From IMG/VR virus record IMGVR_UViG_3300024265_000179, positions 1-27,666 of that record: a stretch of DNA of 27,666 bases; one strand, written 5' to 3'. Shown in pieces: positions 20,803 through 27,666 of this stretch. Position 1 is the stretch's first letter. Each line of letters opens with the position of its first letter. The notes below the pieces were generated by a model that had not been told where the DNA came from, made no database searches, and worked only from the letters and a program-made list of their open reading frames with translations. This DNA comes from a virus. The position numbers and the translations under genes are program-made.

Positions 20803-21297
20803 ATGAGAATAGGACATTCAACAAATGGTACATCTTGTGAATATGAAATGCAAGATAAATTGAAAGAATGGTTAAAAGAAAAGGGCTTGATATTTATTGA
20901 TGAAATGTTTATTCCTGAAGTAAGCAGGAGGCCTGATTTTTTAGTTTTTAAGCCTGGTAATGGATTAATAAACATTGAAGCAAAATGTAACGATCATAGC
21001 GAAATGATAAAACAACTTGGTGATAATGCCAAGTATTGTAATTATTCATTTGCATTTATACCTGATTATAGTATTACCTCTTTGGAAACCAAAAGAGAAT
21101 TAGAACAAAATAGATTTGGGTTAATAATTTATAACTATCAAAAAGGAATAATAACTGAAGCATTAGAAGCTCATCATAATTTTAAAATTGATAGAAAAAT
21201 GCAAAAAAATATATCCGATAGGATAAAAATTGAGCTAATAAAAAGAAAACAAAAAGAATATATTGATACGCAACAAGATTTATTTAATGAAGTATAA
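20803..21297 (+). CDS. PD-(D/E)XK endonuclease-like protein
   Basis: SRRPDFLVFK (41-50) and GLINIEAKCND (54-64) provide Asp45 and Glu59-x-Lys61, the PD…ExK pattern, in a ~164-aa protein. The N-terminal helix (YEMQDKLKEWLKEKG) resembles the first helix of VRR-NUC or MmcB-like nucleases. The C-terminus is basic and helical. A second such protein lies at 17663. It may be a repair or restriction-type nuclease. Confidence 0.65.
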   Translation: MRIGHSTNGTSCEYEMQDKLKEWLKEKGLIFIDEMFIPEVSRRPDFLVFKPGNGLINIEAKCNDHSEMIKQLGDNAKYCNYSFAFIPDYSITSLETKRELEQNRFGLIIYNYQKGIITEALEAHHNFKIDRKMQKNISDRIKIELIKRKQKEYIDTQQDLFNEV

Positions 21298-21312
21298 ACC
21301 TAAAAAATAGAA

Positions 21313-21723
21313 ATGACACTACAAAGGATTCAAAAAATAATAGGTGACTACCTAATGCTGAAGCCAAGGCATATACAAAAGGACACAAACGAGCATGAAA
21401 ATGTATTAGCCCGGCAATTGTGCTGTTACTATGCAAAAAAATTAACTAGTAAAAAAAACCGGGAAATATCAGAATTTTTCAGCGACAGGACACCGTCAAT
21501 AGTGCCTTATTCGTTTGCTAAAATATTAGATTACATAGACACCGATAGGACAATAAGAAAATACGTTGATGATTTAAACCATTTATTTGATCCGGATTAC
21601 CAGGATATAAAGAGCTTAAAAGAAAAATCATTATTAAATGTTAAAATACTAAAAGAGCTGTATAAAACAGGGCATTTAGAATTATTTCAAGTATTATGTT
21701 TAATAAAAAGCCATGAATTATGA
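21313..21723 (+). CDS. DnaA C-terminal domain-like DNA-binding protein
   Basis: Residues 28-75 (ENVLARQLCCYYAKKLT…ISEFFSDRTPSIVPYSFAKIL) match the DnaA domain IV helix-turn-helix pattern ('AR.ia.yl.r.lT..s…Ig..fg.RdhstV..a…i'). The DnaA-type DRT-S-V segment is present. Without an ATPase domain, it probably binds the phage origin or a DnaA-box-like site. Such stand-alone proteins are known in phages. The N- and C-terminal parts are unassigned. Confidence 0.65.
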   Translation: MTLQRIQKIIGDYLMLKPRHIQKDTNEHENVLARQLCCYYAKKLTSKKNREISEFFSDRTPSIVPYSFAKILDYIDTDRTIRKYVDDLNHLFDPDYQDIKSLKEKSLLNVKILKELYKTGHLELFQVLCLIKSHEL

Positions 21724-21974
21724 ATAAGGAAAACATTGAAAAAATAGTTAACGAATATTTAGAACATGTTAGAAGATATAGTTGGCAATATGGAGTTACA
21801 AATGAAGAAAAAATGAACAAGTTTTTGAAATCAGACGTAGTTAAAAATTTAATTATACCTGGTGTTAGCAACCAAAGGGGACTGTTTGAAAATATGCAGT
21901 ACTACATGGAATATTGCGAAGCTAATGGTTATGTAACGCCACAAGATTGGATTGAAAAACATAAGCATTTTTAA
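21720..21974 (+). CDS. Small hypothetical protein (84 aa)
   Basis: The product (MNKENIEKIVNEYLEHVRRY…) is helical and has an aromatic stretch NMQYYMEYCEANGYVTPQDW. It overlaps the previous gene by 4 bases and is probably coupled. It is unrecognised. Confidence 0.5.
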   Translation: MNKENIEKIVNEYLEHVRRYSWQYGVTNEEKMNKFLKSDVVKNLIIPGVSNQRGLFENMQYYMEYCEANGYVTPQDWIEKHKHF

Positions 21975-22015
21975 ATAGTTACTAACATAAATATAACGCT
22001 ACCTTTAAAAACATT

Positions 22016-22047
22016 TTTGAATAAGTCATATTTATTGCTTAAATTTG
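22016..22047 (+). promoter_or_regulatory. Strong Bacteroidota-type promoter, late/packaging unit
   Basis: TTTG (22016-22019), 20 bases, TAAATTTG (22040-22047), an exact consensus match. The start would be at or very near ATG 22052, giving a leaderless or near-leaderless transcript. Confidence 0.65.
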
Positions 22048-22051
22048 CTAA

Positions 22052-22186
22052 ATGACTACAGAGATCCAAATAGTTAAACCTATATTTATCATTATGAATG
22101 TACGCGCATTTTATGAATCAGGGATTTACCCTATTAATAAAAACGGAACAGTATATTTACACTTTGAAACATTTGCTTTAAATTAA
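22052..22186 (+). CDS. Small hypothetical protein (44 aa)
   Basis: ATG 22052 opens MTTEIQIVKPIFIIMNVRAFYES, ending LHFETFAL. Its stop overlaps the next ATG (TAATG). If transcription starts downstream of this ATG, the internal Met at 22094 (MNVRAFYES) is the real start. The function is unknown. Confidence 0.4.
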   Translation: MTTEIQIVKPIFIIMNVRAFYESGIYPINKNGTVYLHFETFALN

Positions 22187-22320
22187 TGTACACTGGACAA
22201 AAACATAACATAGCTAAATCAACTGCTAAAATGTGCAATGAATTAGAAATAAGGAAAAATCATTCGTTAATCAAGGCAATCGATAAGTTTGCTAATGATA
22301 TTGTAAAAAATTGTTTTTAA
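22186..22320 (+). CDS. Small hypothetical protein (44 aa)
   Basis: The product (MYTGQKHNIAKSTAKMCNELEI…) is helical and charged, and ends VKNCF. It overlaps the stop of the previous gene and is one base before the next start. The function is unknown. Confidence 0.45.
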   Translation: MYTGQKHNIAKSTAKMCNELEIRKNHSLIKAIDKFANDIVKNCF

Positions 22321-22321
22321 A

Positions 22322-22525
22322 ATGGAAATAGAAATTATAATAAACACACGCGATGCAGATCCAGTAACAGGGCTTACAATAAATGACGCATTCGGTAGAA
22401 GCGGGGATAAATATTTATATGACATAGAAGAGGTTTCGCCAGGTATTTATATTCCATTATTCAAAGATGACGTTATCAACGCTATAGAAAAGAGCGTAAA
22501 CGACATTGTAAATAATATATTCTAA
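22322..22525 (+). CDS. Small hypothetical protein (67 aa)
   Basis: The product begins MEIEIIINTRDADPVTGLTIN and has an acidic middle (YLYDIEEVSPGIYIPLFKDD). It is not recognised. It shares a TAATG junction with the next gene. Confidence 0.5.
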   Translation: MEIEIIINTRDADPVTGLTINDAFGRSGDKYLYDIEEVSPGIYIPLFKDDVINAIEKSVNDIVNNIF

Positions 22526-22698
22526 TGGCTAATAAAGATAAAGCAGTAAATAATATTGAAACAAAAACATCATCCGGGAAGTGGATAAACACCAAGGATG
22601 TAAAAAAGAAGTTAGTAAAGTTATTTGATAAAATGATGCAAGAAATAGAAGATGGAGTTATAAACGAACGAATTGAACAAACTAATGGCAGCACCTAA
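22525..22698 (+). CDS. Small hypothetical protein (57 aa)
   Basis: The product (MANKDKAVNNIETKTSSGKWINTKDVKKKLVK…IEQTNGST) is Lys/Asp-rich, with a helical C-terminal half. Its last codons overlap the small-terminase start by 14 bases, in another frame. The function is unknown. Confidence 0.5.
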   Translation: MANKDKAVNNIETKTSSGKWINTKDVKKKLVKLFDKMMQEIEDGVINERIEQTNGST

Positions 22699-23173
22699 AG
22701 GAAATAACTATTGGCAATTCCGAGATAAACACGGGAGAGATTATGAATATACTCCCGAAAAGCTTTGGGATGAATTTATAGCTTATGCTAAATGGATTGA
22801 AGAAAACCCGTTAAAAGAAGCTATAGTTATTCAAAGAGGCATTACAATAGAAAACAAGGATGGTACAAAAGAAACGTCTTACACAACTCCTGTAAGCAAA
22901 ATGAGGGCAATGACAATAAAAAGCTTTTGTTTATTTGCTGATATAACAACAATGACATTCAATAAATATGAAAATAATAAAGATTTTATTTATATCACAA
23001 CACGCATACACGATGCAATCTACAGCCAAAAGCTTGAAGGATCAGCAGCCGGGCTATTGCAACCAATGATTATAGCAAGGGAATTAGGATTAAAAGATCA
23101 TCAGGAACATTCTGGTGTTATAGAAAAACGAATTACAAAGGTAAAAGTTCACCGGCCAAAAAAAGATGGATGA
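22685..23173 (+). CDS. Terminase small subunit
   Basis: From ATG 22685 the product begins MAAPKGNNYWQFRDKHGRDY. The middle has MTIKSFCLFADITTMTFNKY, a DNA-binding helix-turn-helix-like region, and a C-terminal AAGLLQPMIIARELGLKDHQ (about 133-152), the typical end of phage small terminases ('g.fNp.i.a..lGl.d'). The next gene is the large terminase, with an 8-base overlap. A longer TTG-start frame at 22673 is unlikely. It recognises packaging sites in DNA. Confidence 0.75.
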   Translation: MAAPKGNNYWQFRDKHGRDYEYTPEKLWDEFIAYAKWIEENPLKEAIVIQRGITIENKDGTKETSYTTPVSKMRAMTIKSFCLFADITTMTFNKYENNKDFIYITTRIHDAIYSQKLEGSAAGLLQPMIIARELGLKDHQEHSGVIEKRITKVKVHRPKKDG

Positions 23174-24449
23174 AGTAGTCTTAGACGTAGGGTCAAATTA
23201 CGATTTTTTAGATAAAGAGTTCGATTGGAAAAAATCAGAGGCACAAGAAAAACAAATATTTTTACATGAAGGCGGCGGCGGTTCGGCTAAAACCTGGGAT
23301 ATATTACAATTCATCATAACATATTGCGACAATTTTTTTAACTGGAATAAAGATATACTTATCGGTCGAGACCAATATAGTGATGTTAAAAAAACTGTAT
23401 TAAAAGATTTTATAAAAATATTAAAGCGTAATGGGATTTATGATATAAATAATCATACCAGGTCTGACCCGCAAAGCTATACTTTATATGGGAATAATAT
23501 ATTCTTTTCTGGGTTAAATGGGATAGGGTCACATGGAGAAAGGCATGATGTTGTTTATGTAAATGAAATATTAGAAACTGAATGGGATGATGTTAAACAA
23601 CTAAATCAAAGGTGCAACGAACTTTTTATAGGTGATTACAACCCAACATTTACCGAACATTGGGTATTTGATAAGCTTGAAACCAGATCAGATTGTAAGT
23701 TTTTCCACTCTACTCAGTTAGACAACCCGTTTTTACCAAAAGGCCAAAGGGATGAAATATTAGCTTATGAGCCTACTCATCCAGAAGATAGGCATTTGCC
23801 TGAGAAAAAACGTAGACCACACCCAACAAATATAGAAAATGGTACAGCAGATGATTATATGTGGAAAGTGTATGGTCTAGGTTTGCGCTCTGCAATGGAA
23901 GGTAGAATATTTAAATATATAACTTATATTGATAGATTTCCTGATATTGCATTTGATTATGGAATGGATTTTGGTTTTACAGTTGATCCATTGGTTATTG
24001 TAAAATGTGCTGAAGATGAATATAATATATGGTTAGAACCTTTGTGTTATGAACCAATTGAGACCCCTGAAGCTATACACGAATATTCAAAAGTATCGGA
24101 TATAAACATAAAACTAAGTACTACTGCTGATAGTTCAGATAAATATAGTAATGATAAAGGAACAGTTGAAATGGTGCGTGGGTTACAAAATTTAGGGTGG
24201 AATATTCATAAAGTAAGCAAAACACAAAACGTAATATTTTGGCTTTTATCTATGAAAAAGAAAAAGATTCATATCATTAAAAACGAATTCTATATTCAAG
24301 TAAAAAAAGAAGTTGAAAACTATAAATTAAGAACTATTAATGGCAAGCCAGTAAACCAACCAATTGATAAGTTTAATCATTTTTGGGACGCTTCAAGATA
24401 CCGGCACATGGCATTTAATCAAGATTATTCATTTAACTACCAACAATGA
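23166..24449 (+). CDS. terL: Terminase large subunit
   Basis: The 427-residue protein has a variant Walker A GGGGSAKT (36-43), Walker B-like VVYVNE (129-134) and, in the nuclease half, FDYGMDFGFTVDP (263-275) with Asp268 and downstream TTADSSDKYS (about 317-326), the RNase-H-like acidic residues. GDYNPTF (156-162) is the coupling motif. This matches Terminase_3/6-type large subunits, slightly short but complete. It powers DNA packaging and cuts concatemers. Confidence 0.92.
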   Translation: MDEVVLDVGSNYDFLDKEFDWKKSEAQEKQIFLHEGGGGSAKTWDILQFIITYCDNFFNWNKDILIGRDQYSDVKKTVLKDFIKILKRNGIYDINNHTRSDPQSYTLYGNNIFFSGLNGIGSHGERHDVVYVNEILETEWDDVKQLNQRCNELFIGDYNPTFTEHWVFDKLETRSDCKFFHSTQLDNPFLPKGQRDEILAYEPTHPEDRHLPEKKRRPHPTNIENGTADDYMWKVYGLGLRSAMEGRIFKYITYIDRFPDIAFDYGMDFGFTVDPLVIVKCAEDEYNIWLEPLCYEPIETPEAIHEYSKVSDINIKLSTTADSSDKYSNDKGTVEMVRGLQNLGWNIHKVSKTQNVIFWLLSMKKKKIHIIKNEFYIQVKKEVENYKLRTINGKPVNQPIDKFNHFWDASRYRHMAFNQDYSFNYQQ

Positions 24450-24832
24450 AAAGAATAGACGAATTAGAAAAAAATGAATTGAAACAAATTAATGAAATGG
24501 TAAGCAAAGAATTAGGTGTAATGTTACGAAACATTGAGCAGAAAACAGGATATTATACAAGTGGTGAATTTTCTTTATTTGCTGATGAACCTAAAAAATG
24601 TATAGATATTGATTTAAAGTTATGTTTACTAGAATATCCTCACCTACCGGAAACGTTCAAAGTAAAATATTACAAAAAAGTAAACCCAGACAATGTAATA
24701 AACAAGCCTATATTTGCTCATAAGTATAATAGTTGGTATATGGTTTATGATGGTGTGCATAGAGTTGATGTGGCTAAACAATTAGGTAAAAAAACCATTA
24801 AGGCTGATATAATAGTACCTATTGATGACTAA
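24446..24832 (+). CDS. ParB/Srx-like fold protein
   Basis: The C-terminal motif YDGVHRVDVAKQLGKKTIKADI (101-122) matches the ParB/sulfiredoxin fold ('.dG.HR..aa..lG…i.a.v'). The His-Arg pair (105-106) is the conserved nucleotide-binding spot of that fold. The N-terminal helical part is unassigned. Phage ParB-like proteins may be CTPases or nucleases, and some are linked to DNA modification. It is directly coupled to terL (4-base overlap), an unusual place for it. Confidence 0.65.
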   Translation: MKRIDELEKNELKQINEMVSKELGVMLRNIEQKTGYYTSGEFSLFADEPKKCIDIDLKLCLLEYPHLPETFKVKYYKKVNPDNVINKPIFAHKYNSWYMVYDGVHRVDVAKQLGKKTIKADIIVPIDD

Positions 24833-24869
24833 AATATATTTATTGTAAATTGCAAGTAAACTAAATATT

Positions 24870-25292
24870 ATGAAAAAGAATAAAATAATCAACAAACAAA
24901 CGGCAAAGGCTATCGCTGCAGCTTTTGAAATGTTAGATAAGATCAAAGAAATCCATTTGATTAAAAAGCAAACTATTGAAGCTGAGAATGAAAGGTTTAA
25001 ATTAGGTGGACAATTTCCTTCATTTGAAAAGTCAATCGAAAATACAGGAGCGATAATAATACACAATAAAATAAAGAAACGTAAATGCTTGCTATCTGGT
25101 TTAATAAAAACTGAAAGGCAATTTACAAAAGCTTGTAAAGATTTAAAAGATGCAATGAAGAAAAAATATATATATTGCTTAGTTGTTGTAGCACGTGATA
25201 ATGTATTAGAATGTTTTGATACAAGAGAAAAAGCTGAAAAAGCAAAAGGGCGTTCTCATTGTGTCGAGATTAAAAAAATGGAATTATTATAA
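24870..25292 (+). CDS. Hypothetical protein (140 aa)
   Basis: The product is strongly Lys/Glu-rich in its N-terminal half (KTAKAIAAAFEMLDKIKEIHLIKKQTIEAE) and has a beta-like end (YCLVVVARDNVLECFDTREKAEKAKG). It is not recognised. The downstream stretch (25293-25523) has two promoters and a terminator but no gene. Confidence 0.55.
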   Translation: MKKNKIINKQTAKAIAAAFEMLDKIKEIHLIKKQTIEAENERFKLGGQFPSFEKSIENTGAIIIHNKIKKRKCLLSGLIKTERQFTKACKDLKDAMKKKYIYCLVVVARDNVLECFDTREKAEKAKGRSHCVEIKKMELL

Positions 25293-25365
25293 AGATATTA
25301 GCCAATATTGGATTCAATTCCTATAAAATAAGAACTATAATATTAGATATTAATAGATAATTAAC

Positions 25366-25435
25366 TATCTTTACAATCCATTAAACTACATTTCTTACTA
25401 GAAGCCTGTTAAGTTCTCAGCTTACAGGCTTTTTT
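25366..25435 (+). ncRNA. Promoter-terminator unit, candidate small RNA
   Basis: TATCTTTA (25366-25373) is a good -7 box, but no TTG is at the expected distance. The RNA from ~25380 would run only to the terminator at 25402-25435, ~56 nt, with no ORF. The arrangement is like that at 3490-3590. Confidence 0.4.
25402..25435 (+). terminator. Intrinsic terminator
   Basis: AAGCCTGT (25402-25409) pairs with ACAGGCTT (25424-25431); after one bulged T, AAG/CTT extends the stem. The T run is 25430-25435. Confidence 0.75.
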
Positions 25436-25476
25436 ATGTTAAATAATTGAAAATTAACAAATTAACTCAGTTCTTA

Positions 25477-25508
25477 TTTGTTTTCATTCTAAATAATGAG
25501 TATCTTTA
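25477..25508 (+). promoter_or_regulatory. Promoter for the exported 387-aa protein
   Basis: TTTG (25477-25480), 20 bases, TATCTTTA (25501-25508); start about 25515, 9 bases before ATG 25524. Confidence 0.6.
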
Positions 25509-25523
25509 TGCATAAAAAAAGCT

Positions 25524-26687
25524 ATGAAAAACTTATTATTTGTATTTCTTTTTGCAGCATTAAGCGTACAATCTCAAAAAGCCCTAAAGCAAAGTGAATA
25601 TCAATACAGATATAAAGGGCAACCAGGCGACACGATATCCAATAATGATACATTATGGAATTATTCAATATATCCGAATAAGAGTTATTTCACATCTTGT
25701 AATATAAGGGTGGACATAGATAGTATTTCTGGTAGCCCTTCAATGAATGTAATCCTCCAGGCTAAAATCTATAAAAATAATTCATATGCTAATATAAGCT
25801 CTGTAACATGGTATGGTACTAGTTCTGACACTGTAATAGAATTTAATAGAACAGAATTTATAAATAAATACAGATATTTCAATGTGTTATTTGATGCAAA
25901 TACAACAAACCAGTTATCTAGTGTAAACAATATATATTTCCTATTTCGGGATAGGGCAGAATCTTTTGATGTTTGGATACAAGATCAAACAACTAATGCG
26001 TTTAGATATGCGTTAATGCGTGAGGATAAAACAGATATCACTTTAACAGAATCCATTCAAGTAGATAGTTTCTTTTGTTTGGTTAGTTCAGGGCATGGAT
26101 TTACAGGAACAGGGGAATATATTGTTATCCAACAAGGAGGATTTTTTACACAATTAGAAGTAAGATCAGCTTCTAATGATACTATTTATACTTATGCAGA
26201 TTTTACAGCATCATTTTCAACCGCTGCTGTAGTTATACGTGGCTCAATAGATATGAATGTTGACGCAGATACTACAACTCAGAATTTTATTTTTAATCTT
26301 AGAAATGGCACGACTGCAATAGATATACAAAATGTATTAGTTATAATGGAGCATTCAACTGCTGGAGATAAATCTAAATTCGGTGATTTGGCAGCTCTTA
26401 CAAATGGATTAAGGTTTAAAAAATTAAATACATCTCAATTTGGGCTAGGAAATTATAAAAGTACTTCTGACTTTGATCAATTCGGTGGTGATGTCACTTT
26501 TGACGATAAGGCAGGAGGCGGAAACCATTCAACAACTATAAAATATAATATAAAAGAAAAATATGGGATAGTATTTAGATTTGATCCGAGATTAAATGAT
26601 ACATTTAAAGCAACTGCAAGAGATGATTTAAGCGGGTTAGTATTATTCAGAATTATTTTATTTGGTCAATATACACTAGGAGAATAA
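25524..26687 (+). CDS. Exported protein of unknown function (387 aa)
   Basis: The N-terminus MKNLLFVFLFAALSVQSQ is a signal peptide (cleavage near residue 17). The mature protein is beta-rich with repeated Thr/Ser/Asn stretches and no enzyme motif recognised; patterns like NTIxxxxxxVxIDSIS and LEVRSASNDTIY suggest a beta-sandwich. It has its own promoter and sits between terminase and portal genes, where a morphogenesis gene would be expected. A secreted product here may be an envelope protein acting on the host, or a structural protein with an odd N-terminus. No transmembrane helix is seen beyond the signal. Confidence 0.55.
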   Translation: MKNLLFVFLFAALSVQSQKALKQSEYQYRYKGQPGDTISNNDTLWNYSIYPNKSYFTSCNIRVDIDSISGSPSMNVILQAKIYKNNSYANISSVTWYGTSSDTVIEFNRTEFINKYRYFNVLFDANTTNQLSSVNNIYFLFRDRAESFDVWIQDQTTNAFRYALMREDKTDITLTESIQVDSFFCLVSSGHGFTGTGEYIVIQQGGFFTQLEVRSASNDTIYTYADFTASFSTAAVVIRGSIDMNVDADTTTQNFIFNLRNGTTAIDIQNVLVIMEHSTAGDKSKFGDLAALTNGLRFKKLNTSQFGLGNYKSTSDFDQFGGDVTFDDKAGGGNHSTTIKYNIKEKYGIVFRFDPRLNDTFKATARDDLSGLVLFRIILFGQYTLGE

Positions 26688-26692
26688 TCACA

Positions 26693-26724
26693 TTTGCATA
26701 TTAAATAAATATTTTTTAACTTTG
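26693..26724 (+). promoter_or_regulatory. Promoter for the portal-like gene
   Basis: TTTG (26693-26696), 20 bases, TAACTTTG (26717-26724). The start near 26731 leaves a ~44-nt leader with AGCAG…CTGC as a weak hairpin. Confidence 0.6.
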
Positions 26725-26774
26725 TCTACTTGATGCGAAAGCAGTTTTACCCTTTTATCTGCAATTTGCTATGA

Positions 26775-27666
26775 ATGTTAGAAAAGTATAAAAATGATTT
26801 TGTTGTGGTTGCCCGGGAGGTTGATAGGGTGCTTTATGAAATATCCAGAAGAAGCGAAAGCCTCGAAACTACATCTTTAGAAGAAGTTGAAACAAAAGAA
26901 CAAAAAGAATTAAAGAAAAAACTATCCTATAACTCTACCTATTCAATTTTTGACCTTGTAAAAGGGCATCTTACTAAATTCCAATCAAATAAAGTACTTA
27001 GGGAATTTGATATAAAAAGCGAAGAAGAAAAAAAAGCTTTTATACAACATTTAATCGATATTGATTATTTACAGTCAGTAGATATAATCATTGATAAGGC
27101 TTTCAATGCGCCCAATGATTTTATATTAATCGAAAAAGATACCGAAAACGAAGGGAAGCCGATTATTATATTTATACCGATTAATTCAGTTTTCTATTAT
27201 GATGACATTACACTGATTTACGAATTAGATATATCAACAGATGAGGAAAAAGTTTTTAGATTAATCCAATGGGTAGACTATCAAGGCAAAACAGGATGGT
27301 GGGATTTTGTTATAAGAAAAAAACCAGAAGAAAAAGCTAAAATTTCACAAAAGGCAGGAGAAAAACCACAAATATACGGTTTTAATGAAGAGGTAATTTT
27401 ACAGAAAAAGCCATTTAGGCAAGTAGGCGGCTTAGTTTTTAAAGACCAAGTAAAAGATTCATTGCTTTTTACTACTATTGAAAAGTTCAAAATATATAAA
27501 AGGGATTCAGATATATTTGAAGAAAGCAAAGTATTACATGCTTTCCCGGAAAAGATTACCTTAGCCTTTAAATGTTTAAAGTGTAGCGGTACTGGAATAA
27601 TAGACGATGGTGCTAATGGCAGTTATAAATGTGATGCTTGTAACGGCACTGGGGAATATTGGGTAA
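26775..27666 (+). CDS. Portal-like structural protein, 3' truncated by window edge
   Basis: ATG 26775 follows an in-frame TGA directly upstream and the frame stays open to the window end, giving 297 visible residues. The protein is acidic/basic mixed, with DFVVVAREVDRVLYEIS and LKKKLSYNSTYSIF segments, and is placed after terL as a portal gene would be. A clear zinc-ribbon of the DnaJ type, C267-x2-C270-xGTG and C286-x2-C289-xGTG, is seen near the visible end. I recall similar CxxCxGTG pairs in portal-like proteins of Bacteroidota phages, but could not confirm it. If so the gene should continue for another ~200-300 residues. Confidence 0.5.
   Translation, partial: MLEKYKNDFVVVAREVDRVLYEISRRSESLETTSLEEVETKEQKELKKKLSYNSTYSIFDLVKGHLTKFQSNKVLREFDIKSEEEKKAFIQHLIDIDYLQSVDIIIDKAFNAPNDFILIEKDTENEGKPIIIFIPINSVFYYDDITLIYELDISTDEEKVFRLIQWVDYQGKTGWWDFVIRKKPEEKAKISQKAGEKPQIYGFNEEVILQKKPFRQVGGLVFKDQVKDSLLFTTIEKFKIYKRDSDIFEESKVLHAFPEKITLAFKCLKCSGTGIIDDGANGSYKCDACNGTGEYWV

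Noticed and set aside
1-27666. Alternative genetic code (TAG or TGA recoding) as in some crAss-like phages
   Set aside because: Long genes have no in-frame TAG/TGA; TAG, TGA and TAA all end genes here. The one odd in-frame stop is TAA in a tiny gene.
1-27666. CRISPR arrays, tRNA genes, insertion sequences
   Set aside because: No regularly spaced direct repeats, no cloverleaf and no transposase were seen on either strand.

Overview
This window looks like part of the genome of a tailed phage or prophage of a Bacteroidota host, probably a flavobacterium-like one. The DNA is very AT-rich. Genes are packed with ATGA or TAATG overlaps and mostly lack Shine-Dalgarno sequences. Several gene groups are preceded by the Bacteroidota-type promoter pattern TTTG-N19/20-TAnnTTTG. 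The protein content is phage-like: tail fibre, DUF5675 lysis-type protein, NinG, YqaJ nuclease, YopX, primase-helicase, DnaA-C-like protein, small and large terminase, and a portal-like protein cut by the window end. No integrase, repressor, tRNA or CRISPR was recognised.

Layout. 2-4368 (+) holds the 3' part of a tail-fibre gene followed by small exported, lipoprotein-like or membrane-anchored proteins and DUF5675, probably a lysis/host-interface module. 4342-14197 (-) is a long leftward operon set converging on that module. Read in its own direction it encodes DUF7352, an OB-like protein plus YqaJ nuclease, a radical SAM protein, DUF1367-like and YopX proteins, NinG, an SNF2-type helicase with a DNA methyltransferase, then many tiny proteins. 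14198-14586 is a divergent control region. 14587-22000 (+) carries small proteins, a SAM methyltransferase, a replication-organiser-like protein, two PD-(D/E)XK-like proteins, a primase-helicase and a DnaA-C-like protein. 22052-27666 (+) is the packaging region: small proteins, terminases, a ParB-like protein, an exported 387-residue protein and the start of a portal-like gene.

The most unusual content is non-coding. Two leader RNAs, one facing left (about 5735-5550) and one facing right (about 14391-14560), share the same ends (a GCATTCCTG / CAGGAATGT closing helix and a 28-nt identical 3' segment with a U-rich tract). Their cores look unrelated. Each sits directly between a promoter and the first gene of an operon, in opposite orientations. 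A third, larger structured region (about 6808-6436, minus strand) has the same promoter-then-closing-helix start and contains an 18-nt interrupted inverted repeat. Three shorter promoter-hairpin-terminator units lie at 3490-3590, 16830-16976 and 25366-25435. Together they suggest that much of this phage's gene expression is controlled by structured leader RNAs, or that it makes several small RNAs. This is inference from sequence and has not been tested.

Many short genes listed here (34-58 codons) were found by reading the sequence directly. Functions given for families are based on motifs I can see and on memory of those families, not on database searches.
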